A DNA stretch of 64,000 nucleotides. It comes from Vibrio lentus (GTDB lineage Bacteria > Pseudomonadota > Gammaproteobacteria > Enterobacterales > Vibrionaceae). The notes under the pieces are model-generated. The model had not been told where the DNA came from, made no database searches, and saw only the letters and a program-made list of their open reading frames with translations. A program made the translations under genes and the position numbers. Below are positions 36,187 through 45,638 of the stretch, piece after piece. The stretch covers positions 18,702 through 82,701 of the forward strand of contig NZ_MCZK01000121.1 of NCBI RefSeq assembly GCF_002875945.1, read 5' to 3'. Within the stretch, counting starts at the first letter, position 1, and each line of letters begins with the position of its first letter.

Positions 36187-37431
36187 CTACATCGTCAAGT
36201 TTTCATTTCTCAACTTGGTGAGTTCTTTAAGGCGTTTTGCATATTCTTTCTGGAACTCGTCAGGATCTGCGCCTTCTGATACTTGAGCATAGACTCGCAT
36301 CTTGTTGCCGCCGTAGATCTTGGCTAGGTCATCGTTGCTGTAACCGCGTTTCCAAAGTTCATCGGTGATTGCCGCGAGGATCTTAGCAAGTTCACCATTA
36401 CCGGTCGCACCTTTGTTGAACGCCTCAATCATGTAGCCGCCATCGTCGTACATTTTCGCGTTCTTGGTCGCGAAATCCACAACCATGTCAGTAGAGAACA
36501 TATCATCTGTCGCGATGCCCACATGGTCGACGCCAACCAATTTAACGTAGTAATCGATCATATCCGCGGCTTGAACAGGCGAAATATCCTCAGGCCACAC
36601 ACCATCCATCATCCACTCGGTAAAGGTGGGTGCAACGTAGCCACCAGATTTAGCTGCACGTAACGCTTCATCATCTGGAATGGCACGGTAACAACCCGTT
36701 GGTGTCGCATCCGGTTCGCTTTTGTATAACCCTGCCGGTACTGAGTGCGTGTACACAAACGGTACTCCCGGGTGGTTTTTCTCCATATAAGTCATCGCAT
36801 CATTGGCGGTTTTCGAACCTGTGTGGCTCAGGTCGAGGATCACCTCGTACTTAACCATAGAGTCAATGACCGATTCACCCCACGGTGTTAAGCCGATGTC
36901 TCTGCCGTTAAATGCCGCTAACTGACCGGAACCTGTTCTAAAAATATCGTTATACGCCAAGATCATGCTTTTCAGGCCCATGTCCTTGAGTATCGCCATC
37001 TTCGTTACATCTTCTTCTAAGATGGTCGCGGTTTGGCTGTTCCAAAGCACGGCGGTTTTGCCTTCGGTGTGCGCTTTTTCAATGTCATTATTGGAATGCG
37101 CGATGATGAAATTGTCAGGTTGTTTTGCCATCGCAGAGCGGTGTTTATGATGGTGAAACAAGAAGTCATCAAAGTTATGATCAGCAGCGGTAATGGTGTA
37201 TTCATGCCCTGTAATACCGGCATCGCGTGCACCTTGGAAGTAGTCCAATAGCTGTTGGTCATCCTTCCAACCTGCTCCATACGGGCTCGCCAGCATACCA
37301 ATCACGATCGTGTCTTGAACGAATGTCTTGGCCTTGTCTGAAGCTGGCCAAGTTTTACTCTCAACACTGGCATGGGCAACACCACAAGTCAGGGCGATAC
37401 TCGCCGCTACTAACGTAATCTTTTTCAACAT
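36187..37431 (-). CDS. M19 (membrane dipeptidase)-like exported protein
   Basis: 414 residues with a signal peptide (to about residue 21, 'GVAHA'). M19 renal-dipeptidase fold: '[17 protein letters not shown]' and '[10 protein letters not shown]' provide metal-ligand His residues and 'VGIATDDMF' the Asp. The usual N-terminal H-x-D metal motif is absent; the equivalent position reads '[14 protein letters not shown]'. It may belong to a divergent subgroup or bind one metal. Would cleave dipeptides or related amide/lactone substrates in the periplasm. Divergent to an AraC-type regulator gene at 37690. Confidence 0.8.
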   Translation of the reverse strand: MLKKITLVAASIALTCGVAHASVESKTWPASDKAKTFVQDTIVIGMLASPYGAGWKDDQQLLDYFQGARDAGITGHEYTITAADHNFDDFLFHHHKHRSAMAKQPDNFIIAHSNNDIEKAHTEGKTAVLWNSQTATILEEDVTKMAILKDMGLKSMILAYNDIFRTGSGQLAAFNGRDIGLTPWGESVIDSMVKYEVILDLSHTGSKTANDAMTYMEKNHPGVPFVYTHSVPAGLYKSEPDATPTGCYRAIPDDEALRAAKSGGYVAPTFTEWMMDGVWPEDISPVQAADMIDYYVKLVGVDHVGIATDDMFSTDMVVDFATKNAKMYDDGGYMIEAFNKGATGNGELAKILAAITDELWKRGYSNDDLAKIYGGNKMRVYAQVSEGADPDEFQKEYAKRLKELTKLRNENLTM

Positions 37432-37689
37432 GAAAACCTCTCAATTATTGGCTTAAATCCATTTATTCTTATGCCTAGATTTAATAGTAGTCCCTGACGG
37501 TATAACGACATGATTAAAAATCGATAACCTTGTCATACTTTGCGATCAAAACTGCTCTTGCTGGTTATGTGATTCACTTTATTAGTGAAAACCGGAAGTA
37601 AGCCTTGTTAACTTGAGATAATTGTAGCTAAGCTCTGACATGAAAATGTGCATTTCACGTCACAGGTTAATATGGAAAAGGATAGAGTA

Positions 37690-38655
37690 ATGGGGCTTGA
37701 TATTCCGCTGATTGATAAGCGTGTGGTGAACCACTTTCAACAGTGCTTACGAGAAGATAACTCGCTTGCTCTCCGCCATGCATTGCTTGCTGACCTAGCG
37801 TTAGAGGTGAAACTTCCGTTCAGTATGGATACGTCATCGGCTAGCTATGTTCCGTATAACGTTTTTATCCTCTTTCTACAGCGTCTGAGAGCTAACCTGA
37901 GCTCGAATGAGTTCATTGCTGTGCTGTTAGAGAGCGCCAATCAAGCAGCGAAAGAACTTCGATTTTCAGCTCTTTCGATACAAGATTTCCTTGATGCTTT
38001 CCCCATTGAAAAGCTGTCTGTGGAGCAAAGTAAAGAGGGGCTGCTTGTTTCATTCGAGAGGTCAATGCAGTCTGCTAGTCGCGTAGAGTCTGAGTTGTTT
38101 CTTATCGCTTATACTCACGCTTACTTGCAGGCACACTATGCCGAGCTTGGTAAGCCTATTAGATATGATTTGATGACAGCCAACTCGCAGGTGCTGAGCG
38201 AGTTAAAAATACAAACCAAGACTCCTCAGTACCTTGGGCAAGAGCAAACGTGTATTCATTACGCGCCGTTAGACACGGTTGGTGTGCTTAGTGTCGTTAG
38301 AGCCAAAGCCAAAGCCAAAGCTAAACACATGACTGATGCTCGCAAAGTTGCTGAGGCACTGTCGTCCTATATTGGTCGCATAGATATCGATTTAGACACA
38401 TTTTGTGCTTTGAACGAGATAGGAAAACGCACCGCCCAGAGAGCGTTGAAAAGAGAAGAAACTACTTACAAAGCGATCAAAGAATCATTAGTCATCGAGT
38501 TCGCGAAGCGGGTGATCTCACAGCAAGGTTATTCAATATCTGATGTTGCGCTTCATTTAGGTTATGCCGACTCTTCGCAATTCATTAGGGCGTTCAAGCG
38601 AGTAAACGGGATCACACCTTATCAATGGCAAAAGGGTAGAAGAAAAATCAAGTAA
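37690..38655 (+). CDS. AraC-family transcriptional regulator
   Basis: 321 residues from ATG 37690, backed by AAAAGGA at 37676-37682; an in-frame ATG at 37648 would add 14 residues. N-terminal arabinose-binding-type regulatory domain (OruR/ArgR class) and C-terminal AraC HTH ('YSISDVALHLGYADSSQFIRAFKRVNG'). An A-K repeat at about 204-211 is encoded by three tandem AGCCAA hexamers (38301-38318), a possible slippage site. Divergent to the dipeptidase gene and probably its regulator. Inducer unknown. Confidence 0.82.
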   Translation: MGLDIPLIDKRVVNHFQQCLREDNSLALRHALLADLALEVKLPFSMDTSSASYVPYNVFILFLQRLRANLSSNEFIAVLLESANQAAKELRFSALSIQDFLDAFPIEKLSVEQSKEGLLVSFERSMQSASRVESELFLIAYTHAYLQAHYAELGKPIRYDLMTANSQVLSELKIQTKTPQYLGQEQTCIHYAPLDTVGVLSVVRAKAKAKAKHMTDARKVAEALSSYIGRIDIDLDTFCALNEIGKRTAQRALKREETTYKAIKESLVIEFAKRVISQQGYSISDVALHLGYADSSQFIRAFKRVNGITPYQWQKGRRKIK

Positions 38656-38735
38656 TAGGAATGATTGACGGTATCATTTAATCTAGCTTGAATATATACT
38701 GCCGCCCGTTCCATAAAAAATATGAGATTTTTAGG

Positions 38736-39218
38736 ATGAGAAGAACAAGTGGCTTTACTTTAATTGAACTTGTCGCCGTCGTTGTCGTGCTTGGCATTCT
38801 TTCTGTGATTGCGGCACCCAGGTTCTTAGGTCTTCAATCTGATGCCAGAGCTGCAGCATTAGAAGGTCTTAAAGGGTCGATGGAAGGTGCAGCTTCGATT
38901 GTTTACGGTAAGGCAGCAGTCGCAGGGGTTGAAAACCTCCCAGTGTCGGATGATCAAAGTACCTTAGTGGAAGGTGTTGTGACGGATTACGGTTATCCAA
39001 CAGCCTCAGAGACTGGTATTGGAACGGCAGTACAAGGACTGCTCGGTGATAACAGTGACTGGAAGCAGCTTGGTTTACATACTGAATCAGAGCCAAACGA
39101 AGTCATCGTCTATTCATTTGCTAACGCGTCTGAAGATGAAACCTGCGTCGTGATTTACCGTTCAAATGCTTCTGCAGGCGCACCCACGATTATCTCGTCT
39201 AACGCCGATTTGTGTTAG
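38736..39218 (+). CDS. type IV prepilin-like protein
   Basis: 160 residues from ATG 38736: leader M-R-R-T-S-G then '[23 protein letters not shown]', the class III prepilin signal with Gly-1, Phe+1 and Glu+5. The C-terminus has a Cys pair ('ETCVVIYR' and the final Cys) for the pilin D-loop. Similar to MSHA-type pilins of Vibrio. No pilus assembly genes are nearby, so it is an orphan. A 5-codon frame at 38722-38739 (ATG AGA TTT TTA GGA TGA) overlaps the start, suggesting translational coupling. An in-frame TTG at 38688 is less likely. Confidence 0.85.
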   Translation: MRRTSGFTLIELVAVVVVLGILSVIAAPRFLGLQSDARAAALEGLKGSMEGAASIVYGKAAVAGVENLPVSDDQSTLVEGVVTDYGYPTASETGIGTAVQGLLGDNSDWKQLGLHTESEPNEVIVYSFANASEDETCVVIYRSNASAGAPTIISSNADLC

Positions 39219-39240
39219 CGATTCAAGCTTACGAATACTG

Positions 39241-39270
39241 AAAAAGGCCATCTTTATGATGGTCTTTTTT
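39241..39270 (+). terminator. terminator after prepilin gene
   Basis: AAAAAGGCCATC (39241-39252) pairs with GATGGTCTTTTTT (39258-39270) with one G-T pair; loop TTTAT; T-run included. Confidence 0.85.
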
Positions 39271-39558
39271 GTGCCTGCTCGGAGACATATTGTGATTTCA
39301 GTCCTCATTTTGTAAAACAAGATTATGAACTTTAAGGTGTGGCATTTAATGTCAGTGTTGTTGCTATTTTATGTGACTAATTGAGGAGTAGCTTATGAGT
39401 TCGAATCAAATCAAAGATGTCGTGTTTGATGTGATGGCACTGTTGTGTCCGCTTAACTTGGCATATTAAAACCCCTGCCTGAGATCTACCAAGTCCTGGG
39501 TGTCAATTTGAAACAGTGACACTCAATCGAATCATGTCTTCGTTTGAGGATATAGAAA
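39271..39558. other. intergenic stretch holding a possible 24-aa small ORF
   Basis: 288 bases between the terminator and the HExxH protein. Apart from the small frame at 39395-39469 nothing was recognised. Confidence 0.4.
39395..39469 (+). CDS. 24-residue small ORF
   Basis: ATG 39395 with GAGGAG (39383-39388), 6-base spacing. Encodes M-S-S-N-Q-I-K-D then a hydrophobic stretch with one Cys, ending in A-Y-stop at 39469. The ribosome site is better than that of many real genes in the window. Could be a small membrane peptide or the start of a decayed gene. No expression evidence. Confidence 0.35.
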   Translation: MSSNQIKDVVFDVMALLCPLNLAY

Positions 39559-40398
39559 ATGAAAAGATACCCATCTAAGTCAATCGTCACCCTCTCGACT
39601 TTAGCAATATCGATACTGGTTTTAGTGGTGGCTGCCGTGCTTCAAATTTGTGGTGATCAAGCATGTGATGATTGCTACGAATCAGACAAAGGACAGTTCA
39701 AGTATGTGCTTTACGATGGGACGTCGCCCTCCGTTATTCCAAGTATCCATAATACCTTATTGATTAATCGCACTCCCTTAATGAAAACGTTCGAGCTTGA
39801 TTCTATGCCGCCAGTCACCGTTAGAGTGTGGCGAAACCAGAAGGCCTATTTAGACGAGCAAGAACGAAGCATCGGGTATCGATATGCGTTTTCTACTGGG
39901 TATATCGAACCTAAGAGTAATGAGATTAGGTTGCTCTATTTTGGTGGTGAAATTCATAAAACCGCTCTACATGAGTTTGTACACTTGCTGACTCTGCAAG
40001 TGAATCCGAATTTTGCAAACAATCCACGGTGGTTGTGGGAAGCTATCGCTATCTATAAGTCTGAAGATTATTGGTTTCACATGAGTAACAGACATGCCAT
40101 CAGTCGCCGTTTCGATGGGTTGGCTCAGGACTTATATAACAAACCGAATAGCACCTCGGCTGTTTATGAGCTTGGTTATACGGTTGGTGAGTTTATTGAA
40201 CGTTCATGGGGAGAAGGGGCGTTTGTTGATCTCATTAAGAGCAATGGGGATCCCTCTCAGCTTACCGACCAGCCAATAGAATTGCTGTTTTTTGATTGGG
40301 AAAAGTTTGTCAAAACCACGTATTTGAGTGGCCCCAAAAGTGAGTATGAAAAAGCCATGGAACGAAATCTATTCGATAGCAGAGACAAGGTGCACTAA
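39559..40398 (+). CDS. membrane-anchored HExxH metalloprotease-like protein
   Basis: 279 residues. N-terminal anchor or uncleaved signal (about 9-31), then a short Cys-rich patch (Cys31, 36, 39), and a soluble domain with the zinc motif His138-Glu-Phe-Val-His142. Glu161 in 'RWLWEAIAIYKSE' is a likely third ligand, as in gluzincins ('peptidase MA-like'). Located outside the cytoplasm by topology. No specific substrate known. GAGGATA ribosome site; strong terminator behind it. Confidence 0.72.
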   Translation: MKRYPSKSIVTLSTLAISILVLVVAAVLQICGDQACDDCYESDKGQFKYVLYDGTSPSVIPSIHNTLLINRTPLMKTFELDSMPPVTVRVWRNQKAYLDEQERSIGYRYAFSTGYIEPKSNEIRLLYFGGEIHKTALHEFVHLLTLQVNPNFANNPRWLWEAIAIYKSEDYWFHMSNRHAISRRFDGLAQDLYNKPNSTSAVYELGYTVGEFIERSWGEGAFVDLIKSNGDPSQLTDQPIELLFFDWEKFVKTTYLSGPKSEYEKAMERNLFDSRDKVH

Positions 40399-40401
40399 TC
40401 A

Positions 40402-40440
40402 AAAAAGAGGTGATGTTTTATATGAACATCGCCTCTTTTT
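40402..40440 (+). terminator. terminator after the HExxH gene
   Basis: 16-base arms AAAAAGAGGTGATGTT (40402-40417) and AACATCGCCTCTTTTT (40425-40440), one mismatch. Also suited to the convergent acetyltransferase gene. Confidence 0.85.
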
Positions 40441-40480
40441 CTATTTGTTCTTTTAACTAGCTTTATTCTTCTATTTAACT

Positions 40481-41056
40481 TTATTGCTCAGTATTCAAGT
40501 ATCGAATCAACTTGGCAGGTGTACCACCGTATAGGCAGTCTGGCGGTACATCGCTGTTGACCACAGAATTAGCAGCGATAACCGAACGAGCCCCAATCGT
40601 CACGCCTTGGTTGATGACGGAGTTGCCGCCAACCCACACATCATCTTCGATTGTTATTGGTAAACAGAAGGTTTCCCATTTACGACGGCTACGATAATCA
40701 AGGGAGTGTGATGGCGTATAGAATTGGACGCTTGGTCCAATTAAAACATTGTTGCCGACTTTGATTCTCGCACCATCTAGCATTACTACGTTCATATTGA
40801 TGAAGGTATCTTCGCCAATCTCGATGGTTTTACCAAACTCACAATGAAAAGGGGGCTGGATTAAACTGCTACTGCCGACTTTCCCAAATAGCTGCTCTTG
40901 CAATGTGTGTTGCTGGTCTGGGGCTTGATGGTTGTTGAAAGCCATTAGCGACTTTCTGGCATTGGAACGCATGGTATCAATTTCTAAGTCTGCACCATCA
41001 TACACTTGCCCAGATAGCATCTTTTCTAGTTCAGTTTTATCGTTTGTATTACTCAT
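40481..41056 (-). CDS. maltose/galactoside O-acetyltransferase-like protein
   Basis: 191 residues. N-terminal Mac domain ('EKMLSGQVYDGADLEIDTMRSNARK' type) followed by a left-handed beta-helix with hexapeptide repeats ('FINMNVVMLDGARIKVGNNVLIGPSVQFYTPSH'). Catalytic His lies in 'YTPSHSLDYRSRR'; 'IEDDVWVGGNSVINQGVTIG' is the classic signature. Transfers acetyl from acetyl-CoA to sugar hydroxyls, thought to limit accumulation of unusable sugars. Monocistronic. Confidence 0.9.
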   Translation of the reverse strand: MSNTNDKTELEKMLSGQVYDGADLEIDTMRSNARKSLMAFNNHQAPDQQHTLQEQLFGKVGSSSLIQPPFHCEFGKTIEIGEDTFINMNVVMLDGARIKVGNNVLIGPSVQFYTPSHSLDYRSRRKWETFCLPITIEDDVWVGGNSVINQGVTIGARSVIAANSVVNSDVPPDCLYGGTPAKLIRYLNTEQ

Positions 41057-41122
41057 GCTTACCCACTTTCGAGAGTCTCGGTCTAAATGACGAATACTGC
41101 AAGATTAGCGATTTTTGGACAT

Positions 41123-41151
41123 AAAAAAAGAGAAAAGCGTCAGCCTTTCTC
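41123..41151 (-). terminator. terminator of the add gene
   Basis: Stem GAGAAAAGC (41130-41138) and GCCTTTCTC (41143-41151), one mismatch; A-run 41123-41129 is the T-run on the minus strand. Confidence 0.75.
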
Positions 41152-41222
41152 TTCCTATTTTGTGCTTTAAGCACTAATGCTAAGTGAGCCCTGCTATTCA
41201 GCAAAAGGCGCGCTTTGCCAAA

Positions 41223-42221
41223 TTAGATTTGCTCAACGAAACCCATTAGGTGTTGTTTCACTTCGTCTGAAGCAAATGCGCTCTCTACAGAGTACTTGTA
41301 GATTTCTACGTAATCTTCTTTTGTTAGACCGAATGTTTCACACACACGCTTCACTTCGTTGGTCATGGTTGTGTTCGACACAGTGCGGTTATCTGTGTTG
41401 ATCGTTACAACGATGCCGTCTTTCTTGAATTCAGCAATTGGGTGGTCGCTGAATTTGTGTATACATTTAGTTTGAACGTTACTTGTTGGGCAAGTCTCAA
41501 GTGCAACTTGCTTCTCTTTAACGATGTTGTATGCATCTTCATTACCTTGGATATGAACACCGTGGCCGATACGCTCAGCATCCAACATAGTTACTGCATC
41601 GTAAACGTTTTGACCATGCCATTGCTCACCAGCGTGCACGGTAATGCGGTAGCCTTTTTCAAGAGCGTATTGCGTGTATTCTGGAAATTCAGCACAGAAG
41701 CCTGGCTTTTCGCCACCTGCGATATCAAACGCAACAACACCTTTACCTAGGTAAGGTTGGCCTGCGTCGATCACGTCTTTGATCGAGTCTTTAGGGAACA
41801 TACGAAGCACAGACATGATGTAGTTGCCCTTGATGTCGTATTTCTCTTCAGCGCGCTTCATGCCTTTTACTGCACTTGCAATGATCGTATCAAGAGACAA
41901 GCCCTTGTTTACGTGCAGAATCGGTGCAAAACGAACTTCTAGGTACTTAACGTTTTCTAGTGCAGCGTCTTCGTAAAGCTCGAAAGAGATACGTTCAATC
42001 GCTTCTTCAGTCTGCATTACTTGCAGTGGCAGGCTGAAACAAGCTAGGTACTCATCTAGGTTTTTGCAATCTTCTGGCACCGTTAGAGATTGAACAACCG
42101 CGTCGCGATCTTCAGGTAGTTCGATATTGTACTGTTTTGCTAGGTCAATAATCGTATCTGGGCGAACACTTCCGTCTAGGTGGCAGTGTAAATCAATCTT
42201 AGGTAGTGCTAGAAAATCCAT
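41223..42221 (-). CDS. add: adenosine deaminase
   Basis: 332 residues, cytosolic zinc hydrolase converting adenosine and deoxyadenosine to inosine forms. Zinc motif '[16 protein letters not shown]', catalytic 'TVHAGEQWH', 'ERIGHGVHI' and the last metal Asp in '[11 protein letters not shown]' are present. Length matches bacterial Add. AAGGAATACTC region provides the ribosome site. Divergent to a LysR-type gene at 42342, which may or may not control it. Confidence 0.95.
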   Translation of the reverse strand: MDFLALPKIDLHCHLDGSVRPDTIIDLAKQYNIELPEDRDAVVQSLTVPEDCKNLDEYLACFSLPLQVMQTEEAIERISFELYEDAALENVKYLEVRFAPILHVNKGLSLDTIIASAVKGMKRAEEKYDIKGNYIMSVLRMFPKDSIKDVIDAGQPYLGKGVVAFDIAGGEKPGFCAEFPEYTQYALEKGYRITVHAGEQWHGQNVYDAVTMLDAERIGHGVHIQGNEDAYNIVKEKQVALETCPTSNVQTKCIHKFSDHPIAEFKKDGIVVTINTDNRTVSNTTMTNEVKRVCETFGLTKEDYVEIYKYSVESAFASDEVKQHLMGFVEQI

Positions 42222-42341
42222 GAGTATTCCTTAATTCTATTATTCTTTGAGTGTGTTAACTCACATGCGCTAAATTTACCAAGACAATGATATGATTTAA
42301 AGTGACAATTAATCATCATTAACCTGAATTTAGGGAATATC

Positions 42342-43277
42342 ATGGTAGATGTTAAAAGCTTACTTAAATGCGATATGAATTTGCTGCTTTGCTTACACGT
42401 TCTGATTGAAGAGCGCAGTGTGAGTAAAACGGCAGAGCGACTGTTCTTGAGCCAGTCTGCGGTAAGTAAACAGCTCACCAAGCTCAGAGCTTTGTTTGAT
42501 GATCCGCTGTTTGAGCGAGAATCCAAAGGGCTATTCCCCACACCCAAAGCACTCGCGTTAGCACCTAAGATCCACCAAATCTTACTGCAGATCGAAAAGC
42601 TGACTGTTCCCGAAGTATTCGATCCTAAAGACAGTGAGCGTACCTTCACTATAGACCTTGTCGAAACCGCCTACACAGCGATCTATCCGCATTTTATGCC
42701 GACAGCGCTTGCCGACGCACCGCATATTACTATCAACAGTTCAACGTGGAGCAGCGACAGCTTCAAGCGCTTACTCAAACGTGAGGTGGATTTTGGCATT
42801 GGTATTTTCGAGTTGGATGAACGTGCTTCTACCCACGTGCAATGTATCCCTGATGAATTGGATTACGTGGAGCTGTGCTTGGATTATTCGGTGTGTTTGA
42901 TGCGAAATGACCATCCTGCATTGCAAGAAGAGTGGAACCTAGACACCTTCTTGAAGTATCGACACATACAGTTGGTGACGGGCGGAGCGGGTGATTGGCT
43001 ATTGATGGAAGTGCTTAATTCCAAGCAGCTTGAAATTAACAAAGCAGCTAACGTGTCAGACATCACCAGTGCCATTAAGCTGTGTAAGCAGAGTGATTTA
43101 CTGATGTGTTACCCATACAACTCGGTACGCGATTATATTGATAGCGGAGAGTTGGTGATGAAACCTGTTCCAGTCGATTTGGTGCCAGGAGGCTTGTTCT
43201 TGCTATGGCATAAATACTTCGATTCAGAGCCGAGCCACAAATGGTTACGCGATCTGATCATTGAACAGACTCGTTAA
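42342..43277 (+). CDS. LysR-family regulator
   Basis: 311 residues. N-terminal HTH 'SVSKTAERLFLSQSAVSKQLTKLRALFDDPLFER' at about 28-60 and a periplasmic-binding-like effector domain. Divergent from add with a 120-base intergenic region, the usual layout of a LysR gene and its target; alternatively it regulates the glutathione-synthetase-like gene 136 bases downstream. Effector unknown. Confidence 0.85.
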   Translation: MVDVKSLLKCDMNLLLCLHVLIEERSVSKTAERLFLSQSAVSKQLTKLRALFDDPLFERESKGLFPTPKALALAPKIHQILLQIEKLTVPEVFDPKDSERTFTIDLVETAYTAIYPHFMPTALADAPHITINSSTWSSDSFKRLLKREVDFGIGIFELDERASTHVQCIPDELDYVELCLDYSVCLMRNDHPALQEEWNLDTFLKYRHIQLVTGGAGDWLLMEVLNSKQLEINKAANVSDITSAIKLCKQSDLLMCYPYNSVRDYIDSGELVMKPVPVDLVPGGLFLLWHKYFDSEPSHKWLRDLIIEQTR

Positions 43278-43413
43278 GTTGGATATGTAAGCTATACAAA
43301 GCATTGAAAGATAAGATAAACGTAAATATTTAATAAAAAATCCAGCTTTATTTCGTCTTTTGGAATTAAGCTTCGTCTTATTCTGGGTGCTATTTTTATT
43401 TGGAAGATGAGAT

Positions 43414-44865
43414 ATGACAATTCCACTGTTACCACAACAAATTATTGAAGACGCGTGTGAGTGGGCGATCATGCACGGCGTCGCGTTTCGTCAGTCAGAT
43501 AATACCGCTAGGCATTGTCCTTTCAGCATTGCGCCAATGACAATGGAGCGCGAGGTTTATGAACACCTGCGTCGCGTCACTCCGCTTATCACTAAGTTGA
43601 TCAGCAACGTATCGGAAGATCATGATTTTTTACAATCATCATTGAGCGATATGGCTCAAGCCGATCCGTTCTTTGGTCGCCTGATGGAGTTGCATCAACA
43701 AGCTCACGGCAGTGAAGATAAGCGTTTGAACCCCGCCCGTCAGCCATTGTTATTGATGCGAACCGATTTTATGGATGACCGCCAACACGGCGCAAAAGTG
43801 ATTGAATTCAATGGTATTGCTGCAGGAATGGCCCCTTTTGGTCAGCGCGCGACAGAATTTCACTCGTTCATGCAAAACCAATGGCCAGAAACGTACAAGA
43901 ATTGGTTGGAAGACCAATCTGCAACACCCGCAGAGAACCAAGGTTTAACCCAACTAGCTTATGGTATTGCAACGACCGCAAAGCAAGTTAAAGCGGACTT
44001 CAATGAGCAAGATAAACCGGTTTTCTTGATGGTGGTACAGAAGAACGAAGACAATGTTTATGACCAACATTTACTTGAAGTCGAGTTACAAAAACAGGGC
44101 GTTCGTACAGTTCGCCGTACCTTTGAACAACTAAGCTGTCAGCTTTCAACGGGCGATAACCAACGTCTGTTATTGCAAGATGTTGGCGGTGTTGATGTTG
44201 TGTATCTAAGAGCGGGTTATCAGTATTCAGACTACTGGGCGCCCGAGCTTAATGAGTCAGTTTGCTGCCACACGCTAAGTCAGACGCGTTTGTTCATTGA
44301 ACAACACCATGTCGCTGTGAATGCCACCTTCAGCCAACAGCTAGCAACCAGTAAAACCATGCAAATGCTGCTGACCATAATGCCTACTTCAGAATACGCT
44401 CGTTGGGGTTTAACGCTAGAAGAAGCCGAATTGGTGAAGAGTGTTTTAGCCGATATGAAGCCAATCACAAATGAGTCGATTGAATGGTTCAACACGCAAG
44501 CCAATAAGCAAGAATGGGTGCTAAAAAACCAAGGTGAGGGCGGTGGCCACTGTGTATTCGGTGATGATATCAGCGAGCAACTGAGCCAACTTAAGCCAGA
44601 AGAATACGACGCATGGGCACTCATGCAGCGCTTGTACCCACACGAACGTGACGTACCAACCATTGCAGTGCGCGACACGCAGCAAACACTCGTAACAGAC
44701 TTAGTCAGCGAAGTCGGCCTATTTACCGCTTACTATCAAGGTAAGCCAGTTACCGAACTGGACGGTTACGCGGGTTACTTAATCCGCAGTAAGCCTGCGA
44801 GTGAGAATGAAGGCGGGATCCACAGTGGTAAAGGGATTTTGGATTCGTTGGTGTTGATTGGTTAA
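43414..44865 (+). CDS. eukaryotic-type glutathione synthetase
   Basis: 483 residues, close to human glutathione synthetase (474) and unlike the bacterial GshB of about 315. Collinear motifs: 'MRTDFMDDRQHGAKVIEFNGIAAG' region with Mg ligand Glu131 and Asn133; 'EDNVYDQHLLEVELQKQGV' then 'RRTFEQ'; the Gly-rich loop 'VLKNQGEGGGHCVFGDD'; and the C-terminal lid 'GYLIRSKPASENEGGIHSGKG' then 'LDSLVLIG'. It would ligate gamma-glutamylcysteine and glycine with ATP. A separate bacterial gshB is expected elsewhere in a Vibrio, so this may be a redundant or altered-specificity ligase acquired by transfer. Single gene. Confidence 0.85.
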   Translation: MTIPLLPQQIIEDACEWAIMHGVAFRQSDNTARHCPFSIAPMTMEREVYEHLRRVTPLITKLISNVSEDHDFLQSSLSDMAQADPFFGRLMELHQQAHGSEDKRLNPARQPLLLMRTDFMDDRQHGAKVIEFNGIAAGMAPFGQRATEFHSFMQNQWPETYKNWLEDQSATPAENQGLTQLAYGIATTAKQVKADFNEQDKPVFLMVVQKNEDNVYDQHLLEVELQKQGVRTVRRTFEQLSCQLSTGDNQRLLLQDVGGVDVVYLRAGYQYSDYWAPELNESVCCHTLSQTRLFIEQHHVAVNATFSQQLATSKTMQMLLTIMPTSEYARWGLTLEEAELVKSVLADMKPITNESIEWFNTQANKQEWVLKNQGEGGGHCVFGDDISEQLSQLKPEEYDAWALMQRLYPHERDVPTIAVRDTQQTLVTDLVSEVGLFTAYYQGKPVTELDGYAGYLIRSKPASENEGGIHSGKGILDSLVLIG

Positions 44866-44895
44866 CTCCTGATTCCGATAAATAGCAGATAAAAG

Positions 44896-44923
44896 AAAGG
44901 CCAATGCGTGAGCGTTGGCCTTT
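44896..44923 (+). terminator. terminator after the glutathione-synthetase-like gene
   Basis: 12-base arms AAAGGCCAATGC (44896-44907) and GCGTTGGCCTTT (44912-44923), one mismatch, loop GTGA. Short T-tract; probably bidirectional with the convergent ygjV. Confidence 0.7.
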
Positions 44924-45021
44924 GTGGTATTTTCAAAAGTTTCATTATTTGTGTTCTTCAAAATACGATGAATAAATTAGCTCTAGGTTTAAAGCGTAGG
45001 TATTGTTTCAGAGAATATTGC

Positions 45022-45531
45022 CTATTTTACCATTAACAATCTGCGTTGATGTAAACGGTAGATTGTGACTAGATTGGTGGCAATAAATGCGCCTTCGACT
45101 AAAGAACCGCCGATAGAGCTAAGCCAAATATTGTGGCTAATCCAACAAAGTGAGTTGAACAGAATAAAGGATCTCAGTGTTACGCCTTGTTTGGTAAATA
45201 ATGCCCAAGTGGCAACTGAAGAACCTAAAACGGTTATGAATTCAAAGAAGTGTGTGATGTTAGGTAATGTCATTACCCACATTAAAGCAATGAAAAACCA
45301 CATCACTTTGCGTGATTGAGTTTTGATGGAAGCATAACTACGAAGTGCGTTTATCATCACGCCAATGGCAGCAACTGTAGCTCCCATTAAGGTGAAGTGA
45401 ATTCCCATGATCAGACAGAACATCATCATCTGATAACGAAATCGCATGTCGTCTTTTTGCCAAAAGGCCATCATGCCAACTAGGAATGCAACTCCTCCAA
45501 TACCTTGTGCTATGGCGTTTTCCATACTCAT
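45022..45531 (-). CDS. YgjV-family inner membrane protein
   Basis: 169 residues from ATG 45531 (an in-frame TTG at 45543 is possible). Five to six hydrophobic helices; the order 'GGVAFLVGMMAFWQKDD', 'LIMGIHFTLMGATVAAIGVMINALRS', 'FFEFITVLGSSVATWALF' and 'LFNSLCWISHNIW' matches E. coli YgjV, which in E. coli sits near the uxaCA/exu genes, as here. Function not established. Confidence 0.8.
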   Translation of the reverse strand: MSMENAIAQGIGGVAFLVGMMAFWQKDDMRFRYQMMMFCLIMGIHFTLMGATVAAIGVMINALRSYASIKTQSRKVMWFFIALMWVMTLPNITHFFEFITVLGSSVATWALFTKQGVTLRSFILFNSLCWISHNIWLSSIGGSLVEGAFIATNLVTIYRLHQRRLLMVK

Positions 45532-45565
45532 TCCATTAGTCAATTTAAGTTTATGAACAAAAATT

Positions 45566-45587
45566 CAGCCCTCTAATTAGAGGGCTG
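45566..45587 (-). terminator. terminator of the hexuronate operon
   Basis: Perfect 22-base palindrome CAGCCCTCTAATTAGAGGGCTG, 9-bp arms and AATT loop; on the minus strand GAATTTTTG follows. It lies 51 bases after the eda copy 2 stop. Confidence 0.78.
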
Positions 45588-45638
45588 GTTAATGCTTTAA
45601 TTGACTACCTAAAGCTTATTAATGTTCGATGAATGTGA

